Below, piece by piece: positions 8,762 through 15,897 of a stretch of 32,759 nt of DNA (within the stretch, counting starts at the first letter, position 1; each line of letters opens with the position of its first letter). Position numbers and translations under genes: made by a program. The notes under the pieces were generated by a model, which was not told the origin of the DNA, made no database searches, and worked only from the letters and a program-made list of their open reading frames with translations. The stretch is from Shewanella sp. UCD-KL21 (lineage in GTDB: Bacteria; Pseudomonadota; Gammaproteobacteria; Enterobacterales; Shewanellaceae), in the NCBI RefSeq assembly GCF_001957135.1, contig NZ_MPHK01000031.1, positions 317-33,075 of the forward strand, given 5' to 3'.

Positions 8762-9913
8762 TTAAAGCGCGGCTAACAAAGCCCCTGTTGCTGCAAACCC
8801 TGCTACTAACAAAACAATGTTGGGCTTAAAGATTTTCAGCACGCCAAAGCCTAATAACACTAATGCCATATCAATAGGTAATAGCACCGCTGAGGTAAAC
8901 ACTGGCGAGTAAAGCGCGGCAAACAGTAAGCCCACCACAGCAGCATTCACTCCAGCAATCGCCCCTGATATAAGCGGTCGCTCACTGATAGCATGCCAGC
9001 TTTTTAGCCCCACCAGCATCAGTAAAAAGCCCGGTAAAAAAATGGCAATGGTCGCCACAATAGCGCCTAAAATAGGTTGCTCTAACCATAAATCAGCCCC
9101 TAAAAAGGTCGCTAAGGTGAACATAGGCCCAGGAATCGCCTGCGCTAGCGCATAACCGGTTAGAAATCGATCTGGGCTTACCAGCTCACCGACATTGGCT
9201 TCCAGTAGTGGCAGCACCACATGGCCGCCGCCAAACACTAAGCTGCCCACCTGATAAAATTGCGCAAATACTTGGCCTAGGGTGCCAGTTTGATTAATAA
9301 AGTAAAACGTCGACACTATGCCAATGATAAATAATGCTAACCAGCCATAGTTAAGTTTAATGGGGCTGTTTTCTAGGGTAATATTTTCGCCTTTGGTAAG
9401 CAATACCACGCCCATTATCGCCGCCAGCAGTAATACGATAATTTGGGTCAACATGGAGGGGAATAACATCAAACAAGCTGCGGTAAGCAACATAATAACC
9501 CGGGCGGTTTTGCGCTGACAAAATTGGCTAAACATTCCCAATGTCGCATCAGCTACCACCACGACTGCCAGCAATTTTAAGCCATGGATCATGCCCACAA
9601 CCGCATCGGCCTCAAGCCACTTAGCACTGGTTACCGCAAGTAAGAACAGCAACATAAAAGACGGTAAGGTGAAACCCAAAAACGCAGCTATTGCGCCTGC
9701 TAAGCCGCCGCGATGATAACCAATGGCAAAGCCAACCTGACTCGACCCCGGTCCTGGCATAAACTGACTTAACGCCACAAAGCTGCCATAGCGTTTTTCA
9801 TCAAGCCAATTAAGCTCGTTAACAAAGGTCTGCCTAAAGTAGCCAATGTGCGCCGCTGGGCCGCCAAAACTGACTAAACCTAAGGCTAAAAAACGGGTAA
9901 ATATTTGCCACAT
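8762..9913 (-). CDS. chrA: Chromate transporter of the CHR family, two-domain form
   Basis: ChrA proteins are inner-membrane carriers that expel chromate driven by the proton-motive force. The 383 residues hold two homologous CHR halves. The first has FLALGLVSFGGPAAHIGYFR and then SQFMPGPGSSQVGFAIGYHR. The second has VGSLVFGGGHVVLPLL and AQAIPGPMFTLATFLGADL. The GGP/GGGH and PGP motifs are the family signature. About ten to twelve hydrophobic segments are visible. A GGA seven bases before the ATG supports the start at 9913. No chrB-type regulator is adjacent; an OhrR-like gene lies 241 bp upstream on the same strand. Three 14-bp repeats sit at 9967-10007, just upstream. Family is certain, substrate is not: many ChrA homologues have never been shown to move chromate. 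Confidence 0.88.
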   Translation of the reverse strand: MWQIFTRFLALGLVSFGGPAAHIGYFRQTFVNELNWLDEKRYGSFVALSQFMPGPGSSQVGFAIGYHRGGLAGAIAAFLGFTLPSFMLLFLLAVTSAKWLEADAVVGMIHGLKLLAVVVVADATLGMFSQFCQRKTARVIMLLTAACLMLFPSMLTQIIVLLLAAIMGVVLLTKGENITLENSPIKLNYGWLALFIIGIVSTFYFINQTGTLGQVFAQFYQVGSLVFGGGHVVLPLLEANVGELVSPDRFLTGYALAQAIPGPMFTLATFLGADLWLEQPILGAIVATIAIFLPGFLLMLVGLKSWHAISERPLISGAIAGVNAAVVGLLFAALYSPVFTSAVLLPIDMALVLLGFGVLKIFKPNIVLLVAGFAATGALLAAL

Positions 9914-9966
9914 AAGCTGTCCAATTCCGTTTAGAGATAAGCTGGCGATAGCATCACTGGCTTAAG

Positions 9967-10007
9967 TTTAAATAATGAGTTTTAAATAATGAGGTTTAAA
10001 TAATAAG
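9967..10007. repeat. Three tandem copies of a 14-bp repeat upstream of chrA
   Basis: TTTAAATAATGAG occurs at 9967-9979 and 9981-9993, and TTTAAATAATAAG at 9995-10007, giving a 14-bp period. The block lies 54-94 bp before the chrA start, where promoter or operator elements would sit. It could be slippage-generated, a regulator-binding array, or both. Confidence 0.8.
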
Positions 10008-10154
10008 AGCTTGATACGAGATCACTAATACCAGCTTGCTATCCACCCTGTCACTAGATTCATTATATGACGCTTTGGTGTCTTTTTTATGACAGCGTAT
10101 TTTTTATGACCGCACAGTTTGATGACAATAGGCTCGATAGCTCATTGAGTCTAA

Positions 10155-10592
10155 TTAGGCTTGTAATTGCGCTAACACTTTCTCGCTGAGTAACTTTAAT
10201 TGCTGTAACTCATCTGCACTGCCGCCAACTTTACAGCGCATCAATTGTGGAATTTGGCTCGCTTGCTGTTTTAAAGCCAGCCCTTGGGGCGTTAGCTGTA
10301 ATACCCTGACCCGCTCATCTTCTTTACTGCGATCTCGGATAACCAGTTGCTTTGTTTCCAGTCTTTTTAGTAACGGCGTTAAGGTGCCTGAGTCCAGATG
10401 CAGTTTTTCACCTAAGGTTTTAACGCTAATACCCGGCTCTTTCCACAGCACCATCATCACTAAATATTGCGGATAGGTTAGTGATAGTTCATCAAGTAGT
10501 GGCCGATAAGCGCGCACAACCGCATTGGTGGCGCTATAAAGCGCAAAACACACTTGATTCTCTAATGCCAATGCATCTAACTTTTCACTCAT
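10155..10592 (-). CDS. ohrR: MarR-family regulator, OhrR-like peroxide sensor
   Basis: OhrR represses organic-hydroperoxide resistance genes and releases DNA when a conserved N-terminal cysteine is oxidised. With the start at 10592 the protein has 145 residues and the reactive residue is Cys15 (ALENQVCFALYSA), as in the family. The winged helix is clear: YPQYLVMMVLW, then ISVKTLGEKLHLDSGTLTPLLKRLE, then a wing with DRSKEDERVRVLQLT. Two ATG codons are possible. AAGGA touches the first (10598) but lies 6 nt before the second, so the second is chosen. The usual partner gene ohr is not next to it. A MarR regulator with another target is possible, but the cysteine and its context favour OhrR. Confidence 0.82.
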   Translation of the reverse strand: MSEKLDALALENQVCFALYSATNAVVRAYRPLLDELSLTYPQYLVMMVLWKEPGISVKTLGEKLHLDSGTLTPLLKRLETKQLVIRDRSKEDERVRVLQLTPQGLALKQQASQIPQLMRCKVGGSADELQQLKLLSEKVLAQLQA

Positions 10593-10702
10593 AATCATTC
10601 CTTAAATCCTAGTCACAGGCTTACTTTCTCGCAAAATTCTAATATCTATGGCGCTCAGTATTTGATGTGCTGCTTAATTACAATCACTGCTAGCCAAAGC
10701 GA

Positions 10703-10750
10703 TTATCAGTTTATCACACTTAAATTGCGCGCAATACAATATACTGATAA
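10703..10750. promoter_or_regulatory. Candidate operator: perfect 12-bp palindrome inside a wider inverted repeat
   Basis: ATTGCGCGCAAT (10724-10735) is a perfect palindrome. It is flanked by TTATCAGT (10703-10710) and its complement ACTGATAA (10743-10750). The site lies between the divergent ohrR-like gene and the small gene at 10860, a natural place for autoregulation. Which protein binds is unknown. Confidence 0.45.
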
Positions 10751-10859
10751 GCCATTAGTGCGCTGATACAGATTAATACAAACAAAACATTCACCTTTCA
10801 CGGTTTTGGCCGATAAATCATTAACCCATTTAGGTTTAGCTAATTAGAGTAATAATATT

Positions 10860-11045
10860 ATGGCACTTTCCATCAATGCTCCATCATCAATGCCGACCAA
10901 TATCGATTCAGGTAGTAGCCTCAAAGTTGCTGTAATTGCAAAAGATCAGCAAAAAATTGAAGGTGAAATGGCGCTCCAATTAATTGAAGCTGCGCTGCCA
11001 CCACCGGTTGGTAACTCAGGCCATAACATTAATATCAAGGCGTAA
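10860..11045 (+). CDS. Small YjfB-like protein (putative motility-protein family)
   Basis: This is a 61-residue acidic-to-neutral peptide without a signal peptide or membrane helix. Its plan resembles the small YjfB family: a Ser/Pro-rich start, a central amphipathic helix (VAVIAKDQQKIEGEMALQLIEAALP), then a short Gly/Asn tail GNSGHNINIKA. The QLIEA helix followed by a GxxIN tail is what suggests the family, whose name carries 'motility' without a firm function. The start ATG at 10860 has only an AT-rich, weak upstream region (GAGTAATAATATT). It stands alone, divergent from the OhrR-like gene. Family assignment is by memory of the pattern and should be treated as tentative; that it is a real gene is likelier than its function. 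Confidence 0.5.
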   Translation: MALSINAPSSMPTNIDSGSSLKVAVIAKDQQKIEGEMALQLIEAALPPPVGNSGHNINIKA

Positions 11046-11164
11046 GGCTGTTACTGTTGAGCTGAGTTGAGCTATGTTGGATTAAGCTCAGGCTCGATTA
11101 AGCTAAAATAGCCAGATAGGTTATGATTTATTTTTAAGCACCTTTAAAAATAGGATTGTCTATC

Positions 11165-11971
11165 ATGGCTATAAGAGCATTACTGTTATTGCTGAGTTAC
11201 TGCGCGAGCACTCAGGCCATTGCGCTGAGTGATCAAGAGGTATTAGCTAATACTCAAGCCACTCAAGCTGATAAATTAACGCCCGCTTTTGATTGCCAGC
11301 AAGCCCGTGGCGAAGTGGAGCAGCTTATTTGCCAAGATAATCAATTGGCACAGCTTGATATTCAGCTCAATCAAGTATTCAAAAAGTTAACTTTTCAGCT
11401 AGACGCGGATGCTGATGTAGATGTAGATGTAGATGTAGATGTAGATGTAGATGTAGATGCAGATGTAGATGCAGATGTTGATGCAGATGTTGATGCATTA
11501 CCCCAGCTTAAAGCTTTTCAGCGTGGCTGGATAAAAGGCCGTAATGAGTGTTGGAAGGCTGACGATATTAAACAGTGCGTGATTTACGCCTATGCTTCAC
11601 GGCTAACCGAGTTACAGATCGCGGCGGCGGTATTTGAAGCGCCTAAGGCGGTGCAATATCAGTGTGATAGCGCATCAGACAGTAGCCAGATGAGCATTAG
11701 GGTTTATTTTTATAACCAAACTGCGATACCTGCAGCAATATTAAACCTAAGCTTAGATCCAACTGCCGATCCAACTCCTGATCCAACTGCGGGTTCAATT
11801 GCAGATTCAAGAGCGGTCACGGTAGCGCAGCAAAATCCGCTATTAACATTACTGACGCCAAGTGCATCAGGGGCGAAATACCAAGGGCAGAATGTTAGTT
11901 TTTGGACCCACCAGCAACAAGCCGTGCTAAGCCAATTTGAACAAGCGGATATACATTGCCGAGTAAAATAG
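11165..11971 (+). CDS. Exported LprI-MliC fusion, lysozyme-inhibitor-like, with Asp-Val repeat insert
   Basis: The protein (268 residues from the ATG at 11165; TAGGA at 11151-11155) has a signal peptide (MAIRALLLLLSYCAS..., likely cut near residue 20). Residues ~42-152 match the LprI/DUF1311 domain: FDCQQARGEVEQLICQDNQL, later FQRGWIKGRNECW and QCVIYAYASRLTEL, with C44, C56, C129 and C138 likely forming disulfides. Residues ~164-268 resemble MliC, which blocks C-type lysozyme: YQCD (C167), SGAKYQ (235-240), a FWT segment and terminal C265. LprI and MliC domains are both linked to lysozyme inhibition, so a periplasmic protective role is likely. Asp-Ala/Val dipeptides at 80-111 split the LprI domain, and 4-residue DPTA-type repeats at 198-217 interrupt the MliC part. 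His249 appears to stand where MliC has a key lysine, so inhibition may be weakened. Confidence 0.72.
   Translation: MAIRALLLLLSYCASTQAIALSDQEVLANTQATQADKLTPAFDCQQARGEVEQLICQDNQLAQLDIQLNQVFKKLTFQLDADADVDVDVDVDVDVDVDADVDADVDADVDALPQLKAFQRGWIKGRNECWKADDIKQCVIYAYASRLTELQIAAAVFEAPKAVQYQCDSASDSSQMSIRVYFYNQTAIPAAILNLSLDPTADPTPDPTAGSIADSRAVTVAQQNPLLTLLTPSASGAKYQGQNVSFWTHQQQAVLSQFEQADIHCRVK
11402..11497 (+). repeat. In-frame hexanucleotide tract coding 16 Asp-Ala/Val dipeptides
   Basis: Seven perfect GATGTA units run from 11414 to 11455, followed by GATGCA/GATGTA/GATGTT variants to 11497 and preceded by two GAC/GAT-Ala units. Because the unit is 6 bp, gain or loss of copies keeps the frame and changes only the length of the acidic run. 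Confidence 0.95.
11756..11815 (+). repeat. Five degenerate 12-bp coding repeats (DPTA-like) in the MliC part
   Basis: Units GATCCAACTGCC, GATCCAACTCCT and GATCCAACTGCG are near-identical. GGTTCAATTGCA and GATTCAAGAGCG are decayed copies. They encode DPTA, DPTP, DPTA, GSIA and DSRA, a second slippage-type insert in the same gene. Confidence 0.8.
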
Positions 11972-11989
11972 GCTGAAAAGCCCATAAAA

Positions 11990-12013
11990 AAACCATGCTA
12001 AAAAGCATGGTTT
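11990..12013. terminator. Hairpin terminator between convergent genes
   Basis: AAACCATGCT (11990-11999) pairs with AGCATGGTTT (12004-12013) over a 4-nt loop, with an A run before it and a T-rich stretch after it. It lies between the ends of the LprI-MliC gene and the glycine-zipper gene and can serve both. Confidence 0.8.
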
Positions 12014-12054
12014 GTTGTTTACTAACTCTAAGCGCTAAGCGCTAGTAGCTTAGA

Positions 12055-12441
12055 TTAGTTTAAAATACTGTAGCCACGATTTGCCATGCAGTTACGCACC
12101 ACAGTTTCTTTCTCTGCTTCGTAGTTAGCTTCATTGGCTCTTCTATCTTTCGCGCCACCTAGCAAGCCTACTGCAACACCAATACCGGCACCGGTTTTAG
12201 CGCCATGTGAACCACTACCACCAGCAATGGCACTGCCCGCTGCGCCTACTGCCGCACCTTTAAGGCCGCTACTAATGGCACCACGAGATTCAGTATTTTT
12301 ATGAACTTGCTGTGACATTTCTTGGCATTGATATTGATCGAAAACAAAATCTTTTTCATTCACGCCAGTTTTATCATAGATAATATTCGCGCTTGCTGAA
12401 AATGCTAAAAAAGAAAGCGAAACGAGTAATAATTTTTTCAT
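12055..12441 (-). CDS. Exported glycine-zipper protein
   Basis: The 128-residue protein starts with a signal peptide (MKKLLLVSLSFLAFSASA, cut before NIIYD). The ATG at 12441 has GAGG six bases upstream, so it is preferred over the in-frame TTG at 12453. The centre (about 55-95) is a glycine-zipper stretch: GLKGAAVGAAGSAIAGG, then GAKTGAGIGVAVGLLGG. This is the pattern of small envelope proteins whose hairpin inserts in, or associates with, the outer membrane. No lipobox cysteine is present. Two cysteines (in QYQCQEM and RNCMANRGY) flank the zipper and could form a disulfide; the C-terminal CMANRGY motif recurs in such proteins. Exact function is unknown. Confidence 0.75.
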   Translation of the reverse strand: MKKLLLVSLSFLAFSASANIIYDKTGVNEKDFVFDQYQCQEMSQQVHKNTESRGAISSGLKGAAVGAAGSAIAGGSGSHGAKTGAGIGVAVGLLGGAKDRRANEANYEAEKETVVRNCMANRGYSILN

Positions 12442-12574
12442 ATAAAACCTCAAGCGATAATCAACTAATGGACGTATCCTACCTAAAGCATAATGTAAAA
12501 ACGGAATATCGCATTTTTCAAATGGAATAATGCTAATTTACCACTCGCTAACTAACCCTTAAATATGAAACAAT

Positions 12575-13273
12575 TTAAGCCAGCTTGCTGCTTTCATAGC
12601 TGTGACACATCTGCTGCGCTTGCTGCTCATCGTATTCGCGTAAACCGCTTAGCACTAAGGTTTTGATACCTGAGCCTATGACTTTACCTGCGCTTTTTAA
12701 GGCAAACTGCAAGGTCACATCACCGCGCTTACCATTGATTTGCATATCTTGCTCAACCAGCTCAAGACTCATATCCGTAAAATCAAAAGTATCTAACTGA
12801 AATGACATACTTTCATAAATCACCAAGGGTCTGGCGGGATTAATCATCATGCCGTACTGTTTCATCATCGGCACTAATACATGGATGAAGTTGAGCCCAG
12901 AAAAGGCCACATAACTTTTAATAAATGCCGCGGTTTGCACATCACATTGGCATAACTCACCTTCACGTTCGATATGCAAATATTCTTTGCCCTTGGTATC
13001 ACAGATACTAAATTGCTCACCCGCTTTGTTGTCCAGCAATAGCTCAACGCCATCACCCACCATGCCAGCAAACTTAAACTGCATTTTTTGGCTCAAACCA
13101 AACTCTGTAAGTACTAAAGCAAACAGTAAGTCACCAGGAACACAGAAGCGTTTAGCGCCAACATTATGAATAGGGTTAAAGTCTTCAGCGACGTGTTTTG
13201 CGAAATTGCTCGCTTGCAAAGCCGAAATAAACACACTTTGATCTTGCTTAACGTAATAAGGTGACAAAAACAT
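12575..13273 (-). CDS. DUF3581 family protein
   Basis: The 232-residue protein matches what I recall of DUF3581, a family found in Shewanella and Vibrio relatives. Marker segments are FAKHVAEDFNPIHNVGAKRF, CVPGDLLFALVLTEFGLSQ and FKFAGMVGDGVELLL. The FNPIH...F.VPGDL pattern resembles the hydratase/hotdog fold of MaoC-type proteins, so a role with acyl thioesters is conceivable but not shown. The start is placed at the second ATG (MFLSPYY) because GGA lies at good spacing and the family starts this way. No signal peptide or membrane helix. It is divergent from the iron-receptor gene, with 312 bp between them. Confidence 0.78.
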   Translation of the reverse strand: MFLSPYYVKQDQSVFISALQASNFAKHVAEDFNPIHNVGAKRFCVPGDLLFALVLTEFGLSQKMQFKFAGMVGDGVELLLDNKAGEQFSICDTKGKEYLHIEREGELCQCDVQTAAFIKSYVAFSGLNFIHVLVPMMKQYGMMINPARPLVIYESMSFQLDTFDFTDMSLELVEQDMQINGKRGDVTLQFALKSAGKVIGSGIKTLVLSGLREYDEQQAQQMCHSYESSKLA

Positions 13274-13585
13274 ATACATCCATTTTATTGGTTAAAGATA
13301 TCCATCTCTTATTGAGTTGGGTTTATTGTGAATCGAGTTTACAGCAAAAATTCACATAAACTCAGCCGATGACTTAATCGCTGCCACGACTGCAGCACTA
13401 TGCGCTGACTTCAGTCTCAATGATATTAATCGCCCCATAATAATCTAACTGCTAACACAATGGTTAACATTGTTTGAACAAATGTTGATTTTAAGAGTGA
13501 ATTAAGTAAACTCCACTACAATTTCAATACAAATGATAACAATTGTTATTTTCATTATGTTTGCATTTCGCCTTTGGAGCTTTAC
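13274..13585. promoter_or_regulatory. Divergent promoter region of the DUF3581 gene and the TonB receptor
   Basis: This 312-bp gap holds no gene. Its right end contains the Fur box at 13531-13552 and the receptor's GGAG ribosome-binding site at 13575-13578. The rest is unremarkable AT-rich sequence with presumed -35/-10 elements that I could not place confidently. Confidence 0.6.
13531..13552. promoter_or_regulatory. Fur box
   Basis: AAATGATAACAATTGTTATT (13531-13550) contains the inverted repeat ATAAC-AATT-GTTAT and fits the Fur consensus of GATAAT-type half sites. It lies ~35-55 bp before the receptor start, where Fe-Fur would block transcription in iron-rich conditions. Confidence 0.85.
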
Positions 13586-15775
13586 ATGACTCAGCACAGC
13601 CTTCGTATTAGTCTTTTAGCCACCGCCTTATTCAGCGCTTTTTCGGCATCTGCTGCCGACAGCGACTCTGATGCTAATGCCACCATGGAGCAAATTTCAA
13701 TTTTTGGCAGTGCCAATCCGGTGAATAATATTCCTGGTAGTGCTCATGTTATCGGTGAAGTTGAAATTGAAAACTTTAAATACACTGACATCATGCGCAC
13801 CTTAGCGTCTGTGCCTGGGGTGTACCTGCAAGAAGAAGATGGTTACGGTTTACGCCCTAATATTGGTATGCGCGGCACAGGTCAAAACCGCTCTGAAAAA
13901 ATTACCATTATGGAAGACGGCGTTTTAGCTGCGCCAGCGCCTTATGCTTCTCCTGCGGCATACTACTTCCCAACCTCTGGTAGAATGCAAACCGTTGAGA
14001 TCATGAAAGGCGGCTCGACCCTTAAATACGGCCCTCGCACCACGGGCGGCATTATTAATATGCTGTCTCGTCAAATTCCAGTGGAAGAACTTGCAGGCGG
14101 CATTGATGTGGCAGCAGGTCAAGATGGCTTTGCTAAAGTCCATGCCCATGCAGGCGGTCAAGGCGAACGCGTTGGCGCGGTAGCAGAAATTTACCGTTAT
14201 CAAGCTGATGGCTTTCGCGACATTAACGGTGTTGGCGGTGATACCGGCTTTGTTAAAAACGATGCCTTAGCCAAAATCAGCATTGATAGTAGCGACGATG
14301 CCACTTATCAGCAACGCGTTGAATTAAAATTAAAGTACTCAGATGAAGTGTCTAACGAAACCTACATGGGCTTAACTGAAGAAGATTATAACGCTTCACC
14401 TTATATGCGTTATTCCGCATCTCAAAAAGATGAGATGACCACAGAGCACAAGCAAGTACAGTTAAACCATATCATCGACTTTAACGATACCCTGTCTTTG
14501 GCGACCACGGCTTATTACAATAATTTTGCCCGTAACTGGTACAAAACCTCAAAAATTGATGGCGAAAGCTTAGGCATTGAAAGTATTAAAAAAGCGGCTG
14601 ATTTTGATCAAGATCCAACGTCAATATCACCACTAAAAGTGCAAGTGAAAGCCAATAACCGTGACTACCTATCTCAAGGTATTCAAACTGAGCTAAATTG
14701 GCTAGTGGGCGACCATGACTTAGCATTTGGTGCGCGTTATCACGAAGATGAAATGGATCGATTCCAGTGGGTTGATACCTATGAATTAGGAGCGAACCAA
14801 GTAATGTCGCTGACTGATAGCGGCACACCTGGTACTGACTCAAACCGTATAGACAGTGCTGAAGCATTTGCTTTTTACGTTCAAGATAAAATGACTTTTG
14901 GTGACTTAGCGGTGACAGCCGGTCTACGTTATGAAAATGTCACCACCCAGCGCCGTGACTGGGGTAAAACTAACGTCGGCCGTGAAGGCGCACCAGATAA
15001 AGATATCAGCAACAGCTTTGATGTGGTTTTACCGTCAGTTGCAGCAACTTACCAAATAACCGATAACTTAATTGTACTCGCAGGCGTTCAGCAAGGTTTT
15101 GCCCCTAGCGCCCCCGGTAATGATGACGGCAAAGAAGAAAAAAGCTGGAACTATGAAGCAGGTGTTCGTTACAACACTGGTGGATTAAACTCTGAAGCTA
15201 TCGCCTTTTACAGTGATTACAGCAATATGCATGGTAACTGCACCGCGGCTCAAGGTTGTGATGATGACAATATTGGTAATCAATACAATGCTGGTGAAGT
15301 TGAAGTCAGCGGCGTTGAGCTCAGTTTAGGTTATGAATTTAATCAAACCGGCGAGATTAGTTTTCCAGTAAAAATGGCTTACACCTACACCAATGCTGAA
15401 TTCCAAAACGCATTCAGCTCAGACTTCGAATCTTGGGGTAATGTAGAAAAGGGCGATGAACTGCCTTACTTGCCCGATAACCAAGTGTTCTTATCTGCAG
15501 GCGTTCAAGCTGAATCGTGGCAGGTGACTATTGCCGGCCGTTATACCTCTGATATGCGCACGGTTGCAGGCCAAGCGAGTATCCCAGCAGATGAGCTTAT
15601 TGCCAATAAAACCGTTGTGGATTTATCGGCTCGTTACTTTATTAATGATGCATCTGAAGTGTACTTGACCGTTGATAACTTATTGGATGAAACCTATATG
15701 ACCACTCGTATTCACGGTTCTATCTTTGCTGGTAAGCCACAATCGGCCACTCTTGGTTATCAATATAAGTTTTAA
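13586..15775 (+). CDS. TonB-dependent outer-membrane receptor, FecA-like, probable iron-chelate uptake
   Basis: The 729-residue protein starts at the ATG at 13586, seven bases after GGAG; the TTG at 13574 overlaps the ribosome-binding site and is rejected. A signal peptide ends at ...SAFSASA|AD. A TonB-box-like MEQISIFG follows at about residues 35-42. The plug domain (about 50-170) shows IPGSAHVIGE, LASVPGVYLQEEDGYGLRPN, IGMRGTGQNRSEKITIMEDG and VEIMKGGSTLKYGPRTTGGI. The remaining ~550 residues are a beta barrel ending in aromatic F (GYQYKF). There is no N-terminal signalling extension, so it does not act as a FecA-type transcription transducer. The Fur box argues for iron uptake. The plug most resembles Fe(III)-dicitrate receptors, but the ligand cannot be told from sequence. 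No transporter genes accompany it. Confidence 0.9.
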   Translation: MTQHSLRISLLATALFSAFSASAADSDSDANATMEQISIFGSANPVNNIPGSAHVIGEVEIENFKYTDIMRTLASVPGVYLQEEDGYGLRPNIGMRGTGQNRSEKITIMEDGVLAAPAPYASPAAYYFPTSGRMQTVEIMKGGSTLKYGPRTTGGIINMLSRQIPVEELAGGIDVAAGQDGFAKVHAHAGGQGERVGAVAEIYRYQADGFRDINGVGGDTGFVKNDALAKISIDSSDDATYQQRVELKLKYSDEVSNETYMGLTEEDYNASPYMRYSASQKDEMTTEHKQVQLNHIIDFNDTLSLATTAYYNNFARNWYKTSKIDGESLGIESIKKAADFDQDPTSISPLKVQVKANNRDYLSQGIQTELNWLVGDHDLAFGARYHEDEMDRFQWVDTYELGANQVMSLTDSGTPGTDSNRIDSAEAFAFYVQDKMTFGDLAVTAGLRYENVTTQRRDWGKTNVGREGAPDKDISNSFDVVLPSVAATYQITDNLIVLAGVQQGFAPSAPGNDDGKEEKSWNYEAGVRYNTGGLNSEAIAFYSDYSNMHGNCTAAQGCDDDNIGNQYNAGEVEVSGVELSLGYEFNQTGEISFPVKMAYTYTNAEFQNAFSSDFESWGNVEKGDELPYLPDNQVFLSAGVQAESWQVTIAGRYTSDMRTVAGQASIPADELIANKTVVDLSARYFINDASEVYLTVDNLLDETYMTTRIHGSIFAGKPQSATLGYQYKF

Positions 15776-15820
15776 CTGCTCGCACTAAGCTTTGGCAGTG
15801 ATAATCCTTTAAAGGAAATA

Positions 15821-15856
15821 AAAATGGCTACTCAAACGAGTAGCCATTTTATTTTT
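15821..15856. terminator. Bidirectional terminator between the TonB receptor and mrcB
   Basis: AAAATGGCTACT (15821-15832) pairs with AGTAGCCATTTT (15839-15850) over a 6-nt loop, followed by ATTTTT and preceded by an A-rich run. It ends the convergent receptor and mrcB transcripts. Confidence 0.85.
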
Positions 15857-15897
15857 CTATCAACACTTAAGTCTCAATAAACCGTTTTTAGCGCCGA

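Noticed and set aside
11710..11985. 91-codon minus-strand frame opposite the LprI-MliC gene
   Set aside because: Its Gly/Val/Ser-rich composition is the antisense of the DPTA repeats; no start signal.
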